In this document: positions 55,029 to 63,754 of the stretch, in pieces
Position numbering within the stretch: the first letter of the stretch is position 1
Layout of the letters: every line of letters starts with the position of its first letter
Assembly (NCBI GenBank): GCA_963817615.1
Contig: CAWFPH010000003.1
Location: 744,001 to 808,000, forward strand
Reading direction: 5' to 3'
DNA from: FEN-1219 sp963817615
GTDB lineage: Bacteria; Pseudomonadota; Gammaproteobacteria; Steroidobacterales; Rariloculaceae
DNA length: 64,000 nt
Made by a program: the position numbers and the translations under genes
Notes under the pieces: generated by a model
Told to the model about the DNA's origin: nothing
Databases searched by the model: none
What the model saw: only the letters and a program-made list of their open reading frames with translations

Positions 55029-55922
55029 ATGCCCGACGCGTTGAGCTCAGCCGACCGCGGCGCCGCGTTTGCCCGAGAGCGCAGCAGGCTCTGGGGCGTG
55101 GCCTATCGCATGCTCGGCTCGCGCGCCGACGCCGAGGACGCCGTGCAGGATGCCTATCTGCGCTGGCACCGCGCGCCCGTCGCCGACATCCGCGCGCCGC
55201 AGGCATGGCTCGTCACCACGGTCACGCGCCTGTGCATCGACCGACTTAGGCAGCTTCGCGCCGAGCGCGAGCGCTACACGGGACCATGGCTGCCCGAGCC
55301 TTTGGTCCACGAAGCGCCGCCGGCGGCGGAGGAGGTGGCCGAGCTCGCATCCGACCTGTCCGTGGCTCTGCTCGCGATTCTGGAACGGCTCGCACCCGAG
55401 GAGCGCGCCGCGTTCCTGCTGCGCGAGGCGTTCGACGTGGACTACCCGAACATCGCGCAGATCCTCGGCAAGAACGAGGCCGCGTGCCGGCAGATCGTGA
55501 GCCGCGCGACCAAGCGCGTCCGTGCGGAACGGCCGCGCGTGCACGTGAGCGACGCGACGAAAAGACGGCTGCTCGACGGACTCGTGCACGCGATCCAGGC
55601 GCAAGACCGGCAGATGCTGCTCGACCTGCTCTCGGACGGGTCCACGTGGACCTCGGACGGCGGCGGCAAGCAGCGCGCCGCGCGCAAGCAGATTCGCGGC
55701 GCGGAGCACGTCTCGCGGTTCGCCGTCGGCGTATTCCGCAAGATCTTGCCCCATTGCACGTTCCGGCCCGTCACCGTGAACGGCGAGCCGGGGATGGCCG
55801 TGTTCTACGGCGAGCGCGTGCTGAGCGTGCTGTCGATCAACACCGACGGGCGCCGCATCCTCGACGTCTACAGCATCATGAACCCGGACAAGCTGCACGA
55901 CGTGCCGATGGCCGCGCACTGA
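55029..55922 (+). CDS. ECF41 (SigJ-like) sigma factor with SnoaL-like C-terminal domain
   Basis: Sigma factor of 297 residues. Region 2: RLWGVAYRMLGSRADAEDAV with DAYLRWHRA. Region 4: LAPEERAAFLLREAFDVDY and the helix-turn-helix IAQILGKNEAACRQIVSRA. The linker contains WLPEPL and the C-terminal SnoaL_2-like domain contains DGGGK, the two signatures of ECF41 factors, in which this extension replaces an anti-sigma factor. Its own promoter matches the ECF41 motif. The usual partner (carboxymuconolactone decarboxylase, DoxX or oxidoreductase gene) is not adjacent. Confidence 0.93.
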   Translation: MPDALSSADRGAAFARERSRLWGVAYRMLGSRADAEDAVQDAYLRWHRAPVADIRAPQAWLVTTVTRLCIDRLRQLRAERERYTGPWLPEPLVHEAPPAAEEVAELASDLSVALLAILERLAPEERAAFLLREAFDVDYPNIAQILGKNEAACRQIVSRATKRVRAERPRVHVSDATKRRLLDGLVHAIQAQDRQMLLDLLSDGSTWTSDGGGKQRAARKQIRGAEHVSRFAVGVFRKILPHCTFRPVTVNGEPGMAVFYGERVLSVLSINTDGRRILDVYSIMNPDKLHDVPMAAH

Positions 55923-56320
55923 TCGGCCACGGCGGTGCGCCGCCGTTCGTCTTCATCGGCATGGGGCCCTGCGCCCGGCGCGCGAAGCAGGCCGTGCGCA
56001 CGTCCGGTCTGCCGCAGCCTCGCGGCGGCTCGAACCCGCTCACCGTCCCGCACGGCCTTTTAGCGTTGAATCAATGGTTAGCCTCGATATTGTCATGAGG
56101 AACGTTACCTCGGTCACCGGCGAAAGCTCTTCGGTCGCAGCACCCTCGCGGCGTGCCAGACGAGCTTCGAGCAGCTCGTCCAAACCGAGCGCCTCGACGC
56201 AGCGGTCGTGACGGGCGGCGTCGCTCGGCGTCGCTCGGCGCTCTGGTAATCTGGCGGGCGGACTGTGCGGCCATGGCCGCCGGGAAGTAGTACGCTAGAC
56301 ACAATCACCGGGGGGTATCG
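55923..56320. other. Gap with no recognised gene
   Basis: 398 bases. It includes an AT-richer stretch near 56055-56105, two tandem copies of GTCGCTCGGC at about 56218-56237, and a plus-strand open run (about 56110-56250, LFGRSTLAACQTSFEQLV) that looks protein-like but has no start or match I recognise. A GGGGGG box lies before the next ATG. Confidence 0.5.
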
Positions 56321-56854
56321 ATGAAGACTTTCGCGAATGGCAAGGCATGGCTCGGCGGCTTGGGCGTCGTCTGTTGTCTCGCGCTGGCGGCCGGCTCGGC
56401 CGCGCAGGCGCAAGACGTCTCGGCGAAGACTCTCGTCGACCGCTTACAGATCCAGGACCTGATCACCCGCTACTACTACAATTTCGGCAACGATAACGCG
56501 GAGAGCTTTCCGAGCTTCTACGCCGACGACGCGGAGCTGATCCTCGGCGACAGGCACTACAAGGGCAAGGAAGGCATCGCGAGCGCCTACAAGAGCGCCG
56601 GCGGAGACAGCTCGATCCGGCAGGCGCTTTCGTTCAACGTCACGATCGGCAATCCTTTGATCGTCGTGCACGGCGCTACGGCGACCTCGAAGCTGGTCTT
56701 CACGGAATTCCTGGTCGACAAGCAGGGCGATGCGCCGCGCATCAGAGCGGTCGGCCGAGAATATGCGACGTTCGTGAAGGTGAACGGCCAGTGGCGCTAC
56801 AAGACGCGTCAGATCGTGGGCGGCACGAAGCCGCCGGAAGGCTGGAAGGAGTAA
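56321..56854 (+). CDS. Exported SnoaL-like/NTF2-fold protein
   Basis: Protein of 177 residues. A signal peptide (LGVVCCLALAAGSAAQAQ) is followed by an NTF2-fold domain: LQIQDLITRYYYNFGNDNA, SFYADDAELILGD, and the C-terminal YATFVKVNGQWRYKTRQIV. The D-I-L-I-x-R-Y-x-x pattern is that of SnoaL_4/bile-acid dehydratase-like proteins. Export is unusual for this fold when it acts as an isomerase or dehydratase; the ligand is unknown. The gene stands alone. Confidence 0.85.
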   Translation: MKTFANGKAWLGGLGVVCCLALAAGSAAQAQDVSAKTLVDRLQIQDLITRYYYNFGNDNAESFPSFYADDAELILGDRHYKGKEGIASAYKSAGGDSSIRQALSFNVTIGNPLIVVHGATATSKLVFTEFLVDKQGDAPRIRAVGREYATFVKVNGQWRYKTRQIVGGTKPPEGWKE

Positions 56855-56921
56855 GCAGGGAGCCGCTACTCGGCGTCGATTGCCGGACCTTGCTCGCGCG
56901 CCACGGGTCACGCGGCTACCG

Positions 56922-58493
56922 ATGACCGAGCCCATCCGCGTCGACGGCTCGCAGCGCTGGGGCCGCGGCACGCGCGGCATCGCGCTGCCGGCGCACAAGA
57001 GCGAGAGCACGCAGCTGCCGCTCGCGCCGGCGCCGCTGCCGAGCGAGCTGATCTTGCCGCTCGAAGGCGGCTTGTCCGCGCGCGACGTGCGGCCCGCGGT
57101 CGTGAGCGGGCAGCGCGTGCTGCGCGGCCAACCGCTCGTGCAGGGCGGCGGACCGCTGTCGACCTGGACCCACGCGAGCACGTCGGGCGTCGTGCGTTCG
57201 TTGGAAAGGCGGCCGGTGGCGCACCCGCGCCGGCGCGAGGCGCTGTGCGCCGTGGTCGACGTCGACGGCCGGGACGAGTGCTGGCCCGGGATCGAGCGGC
57301 CCGATCCGACGCACTGGGACACGCCGGAAAAATTGGCGACCGCGCTCTCCCGAGCCGGTCTTGCCGGACTCGGCGGCGCCGTGTTCCCGACGGGCCTCAA
57401 GCTGGCCGCGACGTCGCGCCGCCGCATGCGCCTCGTGGTCGTCAACGGCGTCGAGTGCGAGCCCTACATCAGCTGCGACGACATGCTGATGCGAACGACG
57501 CCGCGCGACGTCGTGGCGGGCGCGCTCGCGCTCGTCGAGCTGACGGGCGCGGAGCAAGGGGTCGTCGTCGTCGAAGACGACAAGCCCGAGGCTTTGCAGG
57601 CGCTGCAAGGCGCGCTGCCGCTGCTCGACACGCGCCGGCAGCTCAGCGTCGTCAGCGTGCCCGCGACGTATCCCGCCGGCGGCGAGCGCCAACTGATCCA
57701 AGCGCTGACGGGGCACGAGGTGCCGTCGCTCGCCAAGCCGACCGACATCGGCTACCTCTGCCAGAACGTGGGCACCGCGGCCGCGCTGTTTCGCTATCTG
57801 CAAACCGGCCAGCCCGTCACGAGCCGCGTGACGACGGTGACCGGCGGCGCCATCGCGACGCCGCGCAATTTCGAGGTGCGGCTCGGCACGCGCATCGCCG
57901 ACCTCGTCGCGGCCTGCGGCGGCTACAAGGGCGAGGTGGGGCGGCTCGTCATGGGCGGCAGCATGATGGGCGTCGCGCTCGGCAGCGACCAGGTGCCCGT
58001 CGGCCGCGCGACCAACTGCATCGTTGCGGCCGCCGCGCACGAGCTGCGCGAGGACGGCGACGCGCTGGCGTGCATCCGCTGCGGCAACTGCTCGCAGGTG
58101 TGCCCGGCCTACCTGCTGCCGCAGGAGCTGTTCGCCGCGGCGCAGCACGAGGAATTCGACGCGCTCGAGAACCTGGGGCTGTTCGATTGCATCGAGTGCG
58201 GCTGCTGCGACGTGGTCTGCCCGAGCCACATTCAGCTCACCGACAGCTTCCGCGTCGGCAAGCGCAAGCTCGTGCAGGCGCTCGATCCCGACGCGCGCGT
58301 GCGCTGGCTCGACGCGCGCGAGCAGCTGCGCCGCCGGCGCGTCGAGCGCTGGGAGCGCGAGCACGGCGGCGGCGCCGACGAAGCAGGGGTGCCGCCGCGT
58401 CAACGTCTCGAAGCCGTGGCCGACGTCGTCGCGCGCGCAAGCCGCGCGGCCGAGGCCGCGGCAACGTCAAGGGGGGAAGAAGCGAATGCATAG
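56922..58493 (+). CDS. rsxC: RnfC/RsxC-like electron transport subunit
   Basis: Protein of 523 residues like the NADH-oxidising subunit of Rnf complexes. N-terminal RnfC barrel-sandwich region (LPLEGGLSARDVRPAVVSGQ), an NADH/FMN domain (GLGGAVFPTGLKL, VVNGVECEPYISCDD), an SLBB-like part (GGAIATPRNFEVRLG) and two 4Fe-4S motifs, CIRCGNCSQVCP and CIECGCCDVVCP. None of rnfA, B, D, G or E is adjacent, and none is in the window. ATG 56922 is used; an in-frame TTG at 56880 exists. The 3' end overlaps the CBS gene. Confidence 0.9.
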   Translation: MTEPIRVDGSQRWGRGTRGIALPAHKSESTQLPLAPAPLPSELILPLEGGLSARDVRPAVVSGQRVLRGQPLVQGGGPLSTWTHASTSGVVRSLERRPVAHPRRREALCAVVDVDGRDECWPGIERPDPTHWDTPEKLATALSRAGLAGLGGAVFPTGLKLAATSRRRMRLVVVNGVECEPYISCDDMLMRTTPRDVVAGALALVELTGAEQGVVVVEDDKPEALQALQGALPLLDTRRQLSVVSVPATYPAGGERQLIQALTGHEVPSLAKPTDIGYLCQNVGTAAALFRYLQTGQPVTSRVTTVTGGAIATPRNFEVRLGTRIADLVAACGGYKGEVGRLVMGGSMMGVALGSDQVPVGRATNCIVAAAAHELREDGDALACIRCGNCSQVCPAYLLPQELFAAAQHEEFDALENLGLFDCIECGCCDVVCPSHIQLTDSFRVGKRKLVQALDPDARVRWLDAREQLRRRRVERWEREHGGGADEAGVPPRQRLEAVADVVARASRAAEAAATSRGEEANA

Positions 58494-58914
58494 CATCCGA
58501 GACATTCTGCGCGACAAGGGCACGGCGGTGCGGTCCATCGATCCCGGCGAATCCGTATACGAGGCGATTCGCCAGATGGCCGAGCACGGCATCGGCGCGC
58601 TGCTCGTGCTCGAGGGCGGCAAGCCCGTCGGGCTATTCTCCGAGCGCGACTACGCCCGCAAGTTGGCGCTGCGCGGGCTGCGCTCGAGGGAGACGACCGT
58701 CGCAGCGATCATGAGCAGCCCGGTGCTCACGATCTCGCCCGACGCGTCGGTTCAGCAGGGGCTGTCGATCATGACCGAGAAGTTCGTGCGGCATCTGCCG
58801 GTGATCGACGGCTCCGGCGTGATCGGCATGGTGTCGATCGGCGACCTGGTGAAGGCCGTGATCGAGGATCAGCAGTCGCTGATCGAGCAGCTCGAGAGCT
58901 ACCTCGTGCGCTGA
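58486..58914 (+). CDS. Twin-CBS-domain protein
   Basis: Regulatory protein of 142 residues made of two CBS domains: residues about 8-62 (AVRSIDPGESVYEAIRQMAE, IGALLVLEGGKPVGLFSERD) and 74-128 (MSSPVLTISPDASVQQGLSI, VRHLPVIDGSGVIGMVSIGD). Such pairs bind adenine nucleotides and report energy state. It overlaps the 3' end of the RnfC-like gene by eight bases with AAGGGGGG in front, so the two are coupled and the CBS protein may regulate that electron-transfer protein. Confidence 0.93.
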   Translation: MHSIRDILRDKGTAVRSIDPGESVYEAIRQMAEHGIGALLVLEGGKPVGLFSERDYARKLALRGLRSRETTVAAIMSSPVLTISPDASVQQGLSIMTEKFVRHLPVIDGSGVIGMVSIGDLVKAVIEDQQSLIEQLESYLVR

Positions 58915-59000
58915 GCGCCGCGCCCGGCGCCGTGCACGCCGAGCCGGCGCGAGGCGCGGTGCCGCGCGCAAGCACGCGGCACCGCCTCGCCGGCGGCGTT

Positions 59001-60416
59001 CTATTTGCCGAAGTTGAACAAGTCCTCGTTCACGTCGGAAGGCTTGCTCATGCCTTGCTCGAAGTTGTCCTCCCAGACCTTCGCCCACGGGCGGCCGTAC
59101 ATGTCGGGCATCTCGTACTCGATCTTCGAGCCCGGCGTAAGCGGCGTGTTGATGCCGTTGACGTTGAAGATGGTCTGCACGCACTCGATGAACTGGTACG
59201 GCGTCTCCTTCGCGTCGGTGAAGTCGTCCTGCTTCATCAGGTTGCGCACGATGCGGATCGGCTGCAGCAATGCCTCGGGGTCGTACAGGATCGCCTCGTG
59301 GTTCAAGCCGACGAACTTGCCGTCCTTACGAATCGGCGTGTAGATCTCGATCGACTGCATCTTGTACGAGAACTCGAACTCCGAATGCGACATCCAGGAC
59401 TGGATGTTGCTGGTCCAGGTGATCAGCGTGTCCTTGTCCCAGAAGCCGATGGTCTCGCCGTACCAGCGCGGCACCGCTTGCCCTAAGCGCGGCACGCCGC
59501 CCTTCGGCACGTCCTCCATGTTGAACTTGCGGCCGACGTAGACGTCGGTCAGGAAGTTGCGCGCGACGCCGGTCTGGATGTGCACCATGTCGGGCGTTGC
59601 GATGATGTAGTGCTCCCACACGGCGGCCGGGTACCAGCGCCGCATGAACCCTTCCGGCCAGCAGAACGTGGAGGGCCACATCGCGTGGCCGCGCATCTGG
59701 TGGTAGACCTCCTGCGCCATGTACTGCCGATATTTCGGCGTGAGCAGCGACATGATCGTCGAGATCTGCGTGTGCTCGCCCCAGTACCAGTTCATCTGCG
59801 TGGCGCGCGCGCGGGCCGGGCGCTCGTACTCGCCGTTCCACTCGGCGGCCGGGAAATTGGCGAACGTGTAGTGATTCGGACCGCCGCGGCTCTGCGTCTC
59901 CTTCAGCAGCGCCTCGTAATGCTCCTGCGCCGTCTTGAACGGGTAGGGGCTCACGATTCCCTCGCGCCCGAGGCCGAGCTCGCAATGCCCCCACGGCGCG
60001 TCCGCGTCTTTCGGCGAGTTGTTCAGCGGCGGTGGCTGCAGGATGCCGCGTTGATACTCCGTGGCCTGCTGGCTGTTGCAGCGGAAGTAGCGCGGGTCGG
60101 TCCACAGGTCCTTGTCCTTGTAGAAGTCGTCGCTCGTGAAGACGTCGCGCGGCAACGGCTTGTAGTTCTTCGGCAGCTCGTTCGGGCGGTAGCCGTTCAG
60201 CGGCCAGGGGTGAGCCGGGTCGTAGCGCTGGCCGAACGTGCGGACCCAGTTCGGGCCGACGACCTTCGCGTCGTAGACGCTCTTCGCGAGCGGCCAGCCG
60301 CGGCCGACGCTCTTGAAGCCGATGTCGGGCATGACCTGCGCCATGGCGGGCGCGGCAGCGAGGAGGGTGAGGGCGGCGCTCAGCGCCAACGAACCGAGGA
60401 TTCCGATCTTCTTCAT
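59001..60416 (-). CDS. Periplasmic protein of unknown function, paralogue B
   Basis: Exported protein of 471 residues with a classic signal peptide (LALSAALTLLAAAPAMAQ). It shares with paralogue A the blocks LPRDVFTSDDFYKDKDLW, DPRYFRCN, SPYPFKTAQEHYEALL, CWPEGFMRRW, WYGETIGFWDKDTLITWTSN, LNHEAILYDPEALLQPIRI and YGRPWAKVWEDNFEQGM. The same four cysteines are present (RCN, GHCE, TFCWPEG, ECVQT). It lacks A's first domain and instead has about 85 residues including GWPLAKSVYDAKVVGPNWVR. No function assigned. Divergent from paralogue C across 332 bases. Confidence 0.82.
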   Translation of the reverse strand: MKKIGILGSLALSAALTLLAAAPAMAQVMPDIGFKSVGRGWPLAKSVYDAKVVGPNWVRTFGQRYDPAHPWPLNGYRPNELPKNYKPLPRDVFTSDDFYKDKDLWTDPRYFRCNSQQATEYQRGILQPPPLNNSPKDADAPWGHCELGLGREGIVSPYPFKTAQEHYEALLKETQSRGGPNHYTFANFPAAEWNGEYERPARARATQMNWYWGEHTQISTIMSLLTPKYRQYMAQEVYHQMRGHAMWPSTFCWPEGFMRRWYPAAVWEHYIIATPDMVHIQTGVARNFLTDVYVGRKFNMEDVPKGGVPRLGQAVPRWYGETIGFWDKDTLITWTSNIQSWMSHSEFEFSYKMQSIEIYTPIRKDGKFVGLNHEAILYDPEALLQPIRIVRNLMKQDDFTDAKETPYQFIECVQTIFNVNGINTPLTPGSKIEYEMPDMYGRPWAKVWEDNFEQGMSKPSDVNEDLFNFGK

Positions 60417-60748
60417 AGCGTTTTCCTTGCGCGACTAATCACCGGGCGAGTAGCTCCACTGCCGACAACCGAGGGCGACCTGCACGGGGTCGATCGCCGA
60501 CGGCCTGTGTACCGACGCTACGATAATCGGGTTTGGCGGAAGAGTGGGGCTCGAGCCGGCGCCGGTACGTTAAGAAGTCTGCAGACGAACTGTCGCGGAC
60601 GCTCGGACTGTCGTCGAAACCGACAGGTGGTGCCAGAACCCCGCCGAAACTCGCGGGATCGAAAGCGAGGCTGGACGCAGCCGCAGCCGTGCGCCATCGT
60701 TCGGGCACGCGGCTCGAGGCGTGAGCGCGGCGAAAGGGGGGACGGATC
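60417..60748. other. Divergent intergenic region between paralogues B and C
   Basis: 332 bases serving two outward-facing genes. A perfect 10-bp palindrome GTCTGCAGAC lies at 60577-60586 and could be a regulator site. The ACTTCCA/TGGAAGT palindrome of paralogue A is absent. I see no confident promoter and no credible gene. AAAGGGGGGACGG precedes the paralogue C start. Confidence 0.5.
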
Positions 60749-61930
60749 ATGCGGATTTCACGGGCGTGCGCGTCGCTTGCGGCGTGGGCGCTGTTCGTTA
60801 GCGCCACCGTGCTCGCGCAGGTGACGCCCGAGCTGCAGAAGACCATCGACGCGCGGCCGCCGCCGCACGGCGTGAAGCCGCTGCCGATCGATCTCTTCAC
60901 GACGAAGGACTTCTACCTCGACTCGAAGCTGTGGGCGGACCCGCGCTACACGCGCTGCAATACGCCCGTCGAGATCGACGAGATGTGGGTCAAGAACCGC
61001 GTCGGCGAGTGGGGCGACTGCAAGCAAGGACTCACGACGAAACAGCTCGCGAGCGCCTACCCGTACAAGACCGCGGAGCAGCACTACGACGCGCTGCTCG
61101 CGAACGCGCGGGCGCACGGCGGCCCGACGACCTACGACCGCGCGCATCCGCCGCCCGATTGGGACGGCTACTACAACTCGCGGGGGCTGCAGCCGCAGCA
61201 GTGGACCTTCGGCAACAACGTGCAAGCCGGCACGCTGATGCAGATGCTGACGCCGGAATACCAGCGGCGATTCACGCAGGCGCTGTATCACGTCGCGGTG
61301 AGCAACTCGCCGCAGTGGCTGTCGTCCACCTGCTATCCCGAAGGCATGATCCGCTGGTGGGCGCAGGGCATTCGCGACATCCAGGTCACGGTCACGCCGC
61401 ACCAGGTGCAGCTCGTGTCCGGCACCGCGCTCGATTTCTTGCGCCAGATTCTGATCGGCCAGAAGCACGTGACGAAGATCTCGCAGTGGTACGGCGAGAG
61501 CGTCGGCTTCTGGGACGGCGAGACGCTCGTCGCGTGGACGAAGAACATCCAAGGCTGGTGGATGTCACACGCGCTGCCCGAGTACAGCAGCTCGCTCGAG
61601 GCGATCGAGGTGTTCACGCGCGACGACAAGCGCAACATTCATCTCGAGGTCACACTGTACGACCCCGTGGCGTTCGTGGCGCCGCTGCGCTTCGACGCGC
61701 TGTACACGTATCTCGACGGGCCCGACAGCGAGCGGCGCTACCAGTGGAAGGAGTGTCAGCAGACGCTGTTCGAGGTGAACGGGCGGCTCGAGCCGGTCGC
61801 GCCCGGCAAGACGATCGAATACCAGGTGCCGGACTGGTTCGATCGGCCTTGGGCGAAAGTGTGGGAAGAGAATTTCGAGCAGGGGATGAAGCGGCCGCAG
61901 GCGGACGAATCGATCTTCGAGTTCAAGTAG
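60749..61930 (+). CDS. Periplasmic protein of unknown function, paralogue C
   Basis: The shortest member, 393 residues, consisting of a signal peptide (LAAWALFVSATVLAQ) and the shared domain only: LPIDLFTTKDFYLDSKLW, ADPRYTRCNTP, SAYPYKTAEQHYDALL, CYPEGMIRWW, WYGESVGFWDGETLVAWTKN, VTLYDPVAFVAPLRF and DRPWAKVWEENFEQGM. Cysteines are again in RCN, GDCK, TCYPEG and ECQQT. It defines the minimal unit of the family. The GFWDGETLV stretch is the likeliest active or binding site by conservation. Function unknown. Confidence 0.82.
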   Translation: MRISRACASLAAWALFVSATVLAQVTPELQKTIDARPPPHGVKPLPIDLFTTKDFYLDSKLWADPRYTRCNTPVEIDEMWVKNRVGEWGDCKQGLTTKQLASAYPYKTAEQHYDALLANARAHGGPTTYDRAHPPPDWDGYYNSRGLQPQQWTFGNNVQAGTLMQMLTPEYQRRFTQALYHVAVSNSPQWLSSTCYPEGMIRWWAQGIRDIQVTVTPHQVQLVSGTALDFLRQILIGQKHVTKISQWYGESVGFWDGETLVAWTKNIQGWWMSHALPEYSSSLEAIEVFTRDDKRNIHLEVTLYDPVAFVAPLRFDALYTYLDGPDSERRYQWKECQQTLFEVNGRLEPVAPGKTIEYQVPDWFDRPWAKVWEENFEQGMKRPQADESIFEFK

Positions 61931-62086
61931 CCGTCCCCGCACGCGGCCGAGGCCGCGCGCCGCCCGTGCGGCAACGCGGCCCCAAGCGCGAGACGCAGGC
62001 GCCGCGCCGTGCTGCGGCGGGTGGGTGACGCCGACGCGCACTGCCGTGCTGCCGGCGTGGCGACGTCGACGCGCTCCGCCGCTCCT

Positions 62087-63332
62087 TCAGCGCTGCTCGA
62101 ACGACAACCCCTTCGCCTCGGCCACCTTGCGGATGCCGTCGACGAGCGCGGCGTCGAGACCGCGCGCGGCGCCGCCCTTCGCGCGCTCGGCCGCGATGTA
62201 GCGGCTGCGCTCGCCCGCGAGCTCGCCGATCTGCCGCTCGAGCTGCGTGCGGCGCTCGGCCTTCTCGCGCACGTACGCCTCGCGCTCCGCGGGCGCGAGC
62301 GCCTGCATCTCGGCCGGCAGATCGGCCGTCGGCACCTCGTCAACGGATTTGCCGTCCCGCACGGCGCCGACGAGATCCCAGTCGGCGCGATACAGCGCGC
62401 CGGCTTTCGCGACCGCGCGGCTCGCCTCGGCGGCCGGGCTCATCGCCGCCGCGTTGTGGTCTTGCGCGAGCTGATTCGCGCGGCCGCGCTTGCCCTCGCT
62501 GCCGATCGCGATGTAGGTGCCGTTCAGCTCGTCGTTCAAGGCCGCGAGCTTCGCGTCGAACGGCGTCGCCACGTTCGCGACCGCGGCCGCATTCTGGTCG
62601 ATGCTCGCGTACAGCCCGTTCGTGCTCTCCGCGACCTTGCGCCAACCCGGCGCGACGCCGTCGCCGTCGGCGCCGCAGTAGATCGCGTTCACCACGATGC
62701 CGCGCGCCGCGGCCGCGCCGGTGGCCTGCGCGAGCGTCACCTGCGGATCCTGCTCGGCCGACTCGTTGCCGGCCACGAACACGATCTTCAGCGCATCGGC
62801 ACGCCGGCTCCACTGGAGCCGATCGAGCGACGTCTCGAATCGCGCGCGCGACGTACTCGTCGCCGCCGTCCGTGCGAAACGCGAACAGCGTGGCGTTGAC
62901 CGCGTCGAGATCGGCCGTGAACGGCAGGTCGACGCGCACGTAGCCCGACTGCGCGCCGTAGCTCGGCCGCCCGTAGCTCAGGATCGCGACGCGCAACGCG
63001 GGCGTCGGCCGCGCCTGCGCGAGCTCGTTCGCCACGTCCCACAGCCGCTGCTTGGCCGAGTCGATCAGACCCTCCATCGAGCCGCTGACGTCGAGCGCGA
63101 TGACGAGATCGACGTCGCGGCGCGGCGCGTCGGCCGTGGCGGTTGCGTCTGCCGTGGCGGTTGCGGCGGTCGCGGCGTCTGCGGCTGTTGCGGCGGCCGT
63201 GACAGTCGCGGCGATCGCGGTGTCTGCGGCGCCTGCCGCGACGGCGGCGTTGGCGAAGCACGCGCAGCACGCGGCGAGGGCTGCGATGGCTGGACCGGCC
63301 GAGAGGCGAAGCGGGTGGGTGACTGAGCGCAT
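62087..63332 (-). CDS. Exported VWA-domain protein, frame broken by one extra base
   Basis: The N-terminal frame starts at ATG 63332 (GGGAG upstream) with a signal peptide and an Ala/Thr-rich low-complexity stretch, then a von Willebrand A domain with the metal-site DVSGSMEG, up to DEYVARAI. The frame then shifts: after about 62837 the second frame continues ETSLDRLQWSRRADALKIVF, VAGNESAEQDP and a C-terminal coiled region to the TGA at 62087. Removing one base (G on the plus strand near 62837) gives one protein of 414 residues. Either a read error or a recent mutation. Role unknown; VWA domains bind protein partners through a metal. Confidence 0.8.
63131..63163. repeat. Tandem 15-bp repeat inside the VWA gene
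   Basis: GCCGTGGCGGTTGCG occurs at 63131-63145 and again at 63149-63163 (period 18 bases). It encodes part of the Ala/Thr-rich linker between signal peptide and VWA domain and is a likely site of length variation. Confidence 0.7.
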
Positions 63333-63754
63333 GGCGAGCTCCCGTGGCTGTGAACGTGGGCGCCATGCTGCACGCGCGGGCGAAGCGCGTTCCAGACACG
63401 CGAGCGTAAAAGGTCGGCGAGGGAGTTTACGTGGCGTTTACAACGGCGGCCGGTGTCGAGATGCGGAACGCCCCGCACCGCGACCCAGGCGGTTCCGCCT
63501 TTGTTTCGAGCTTCACGAGCGAGCGTTTTCTACGCCGGACGCTGCAGTTGCAATCGCGTCTGCCGCTCGGCACGCTACTTGCCAGCGCCCAACAGCCGCC
63601 ATGTAGTTCCGAAGACTTTCGAGCGCGAGTCGGCGCCGGCGCCGGCGCAGCGCCTCTTGCACGGCGCGGGCGGGTGGCTCGATCTGTTCCGATCTCGAGC
63701 CGCCTCGAGCCGCCTCGGGTCGCTCGAGGAAGCAGCCACAGCGGACATGCCGAT
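63333..63754. other. Gap with no recognised gene
   Basis: 422 bases between the divergent VWA gene and the sorbitol-dehydrogenase-type gene. Open frames on both strands here are of the kind expected by chance at this GC content. A short tandem GAGCCGCCTC duplication lies near 63697-63717. No promoter could be assigned with confidence. Confidence 0.5.

Noticed and set aside
56110..56250. Protein-like stretch LFGRSTLAACQTSFEQLV on the plus strand
   Set aside because: No start codon context and no family I recognise. Kept only as a possible remnant.
60533..60724. Open frame of 63 codons in the gap between paralogues B and C
   Set aside because: Short, Arg/Ser/Ala-rich, no ribosome-binding site; sits in what should be a two-way promoter region.
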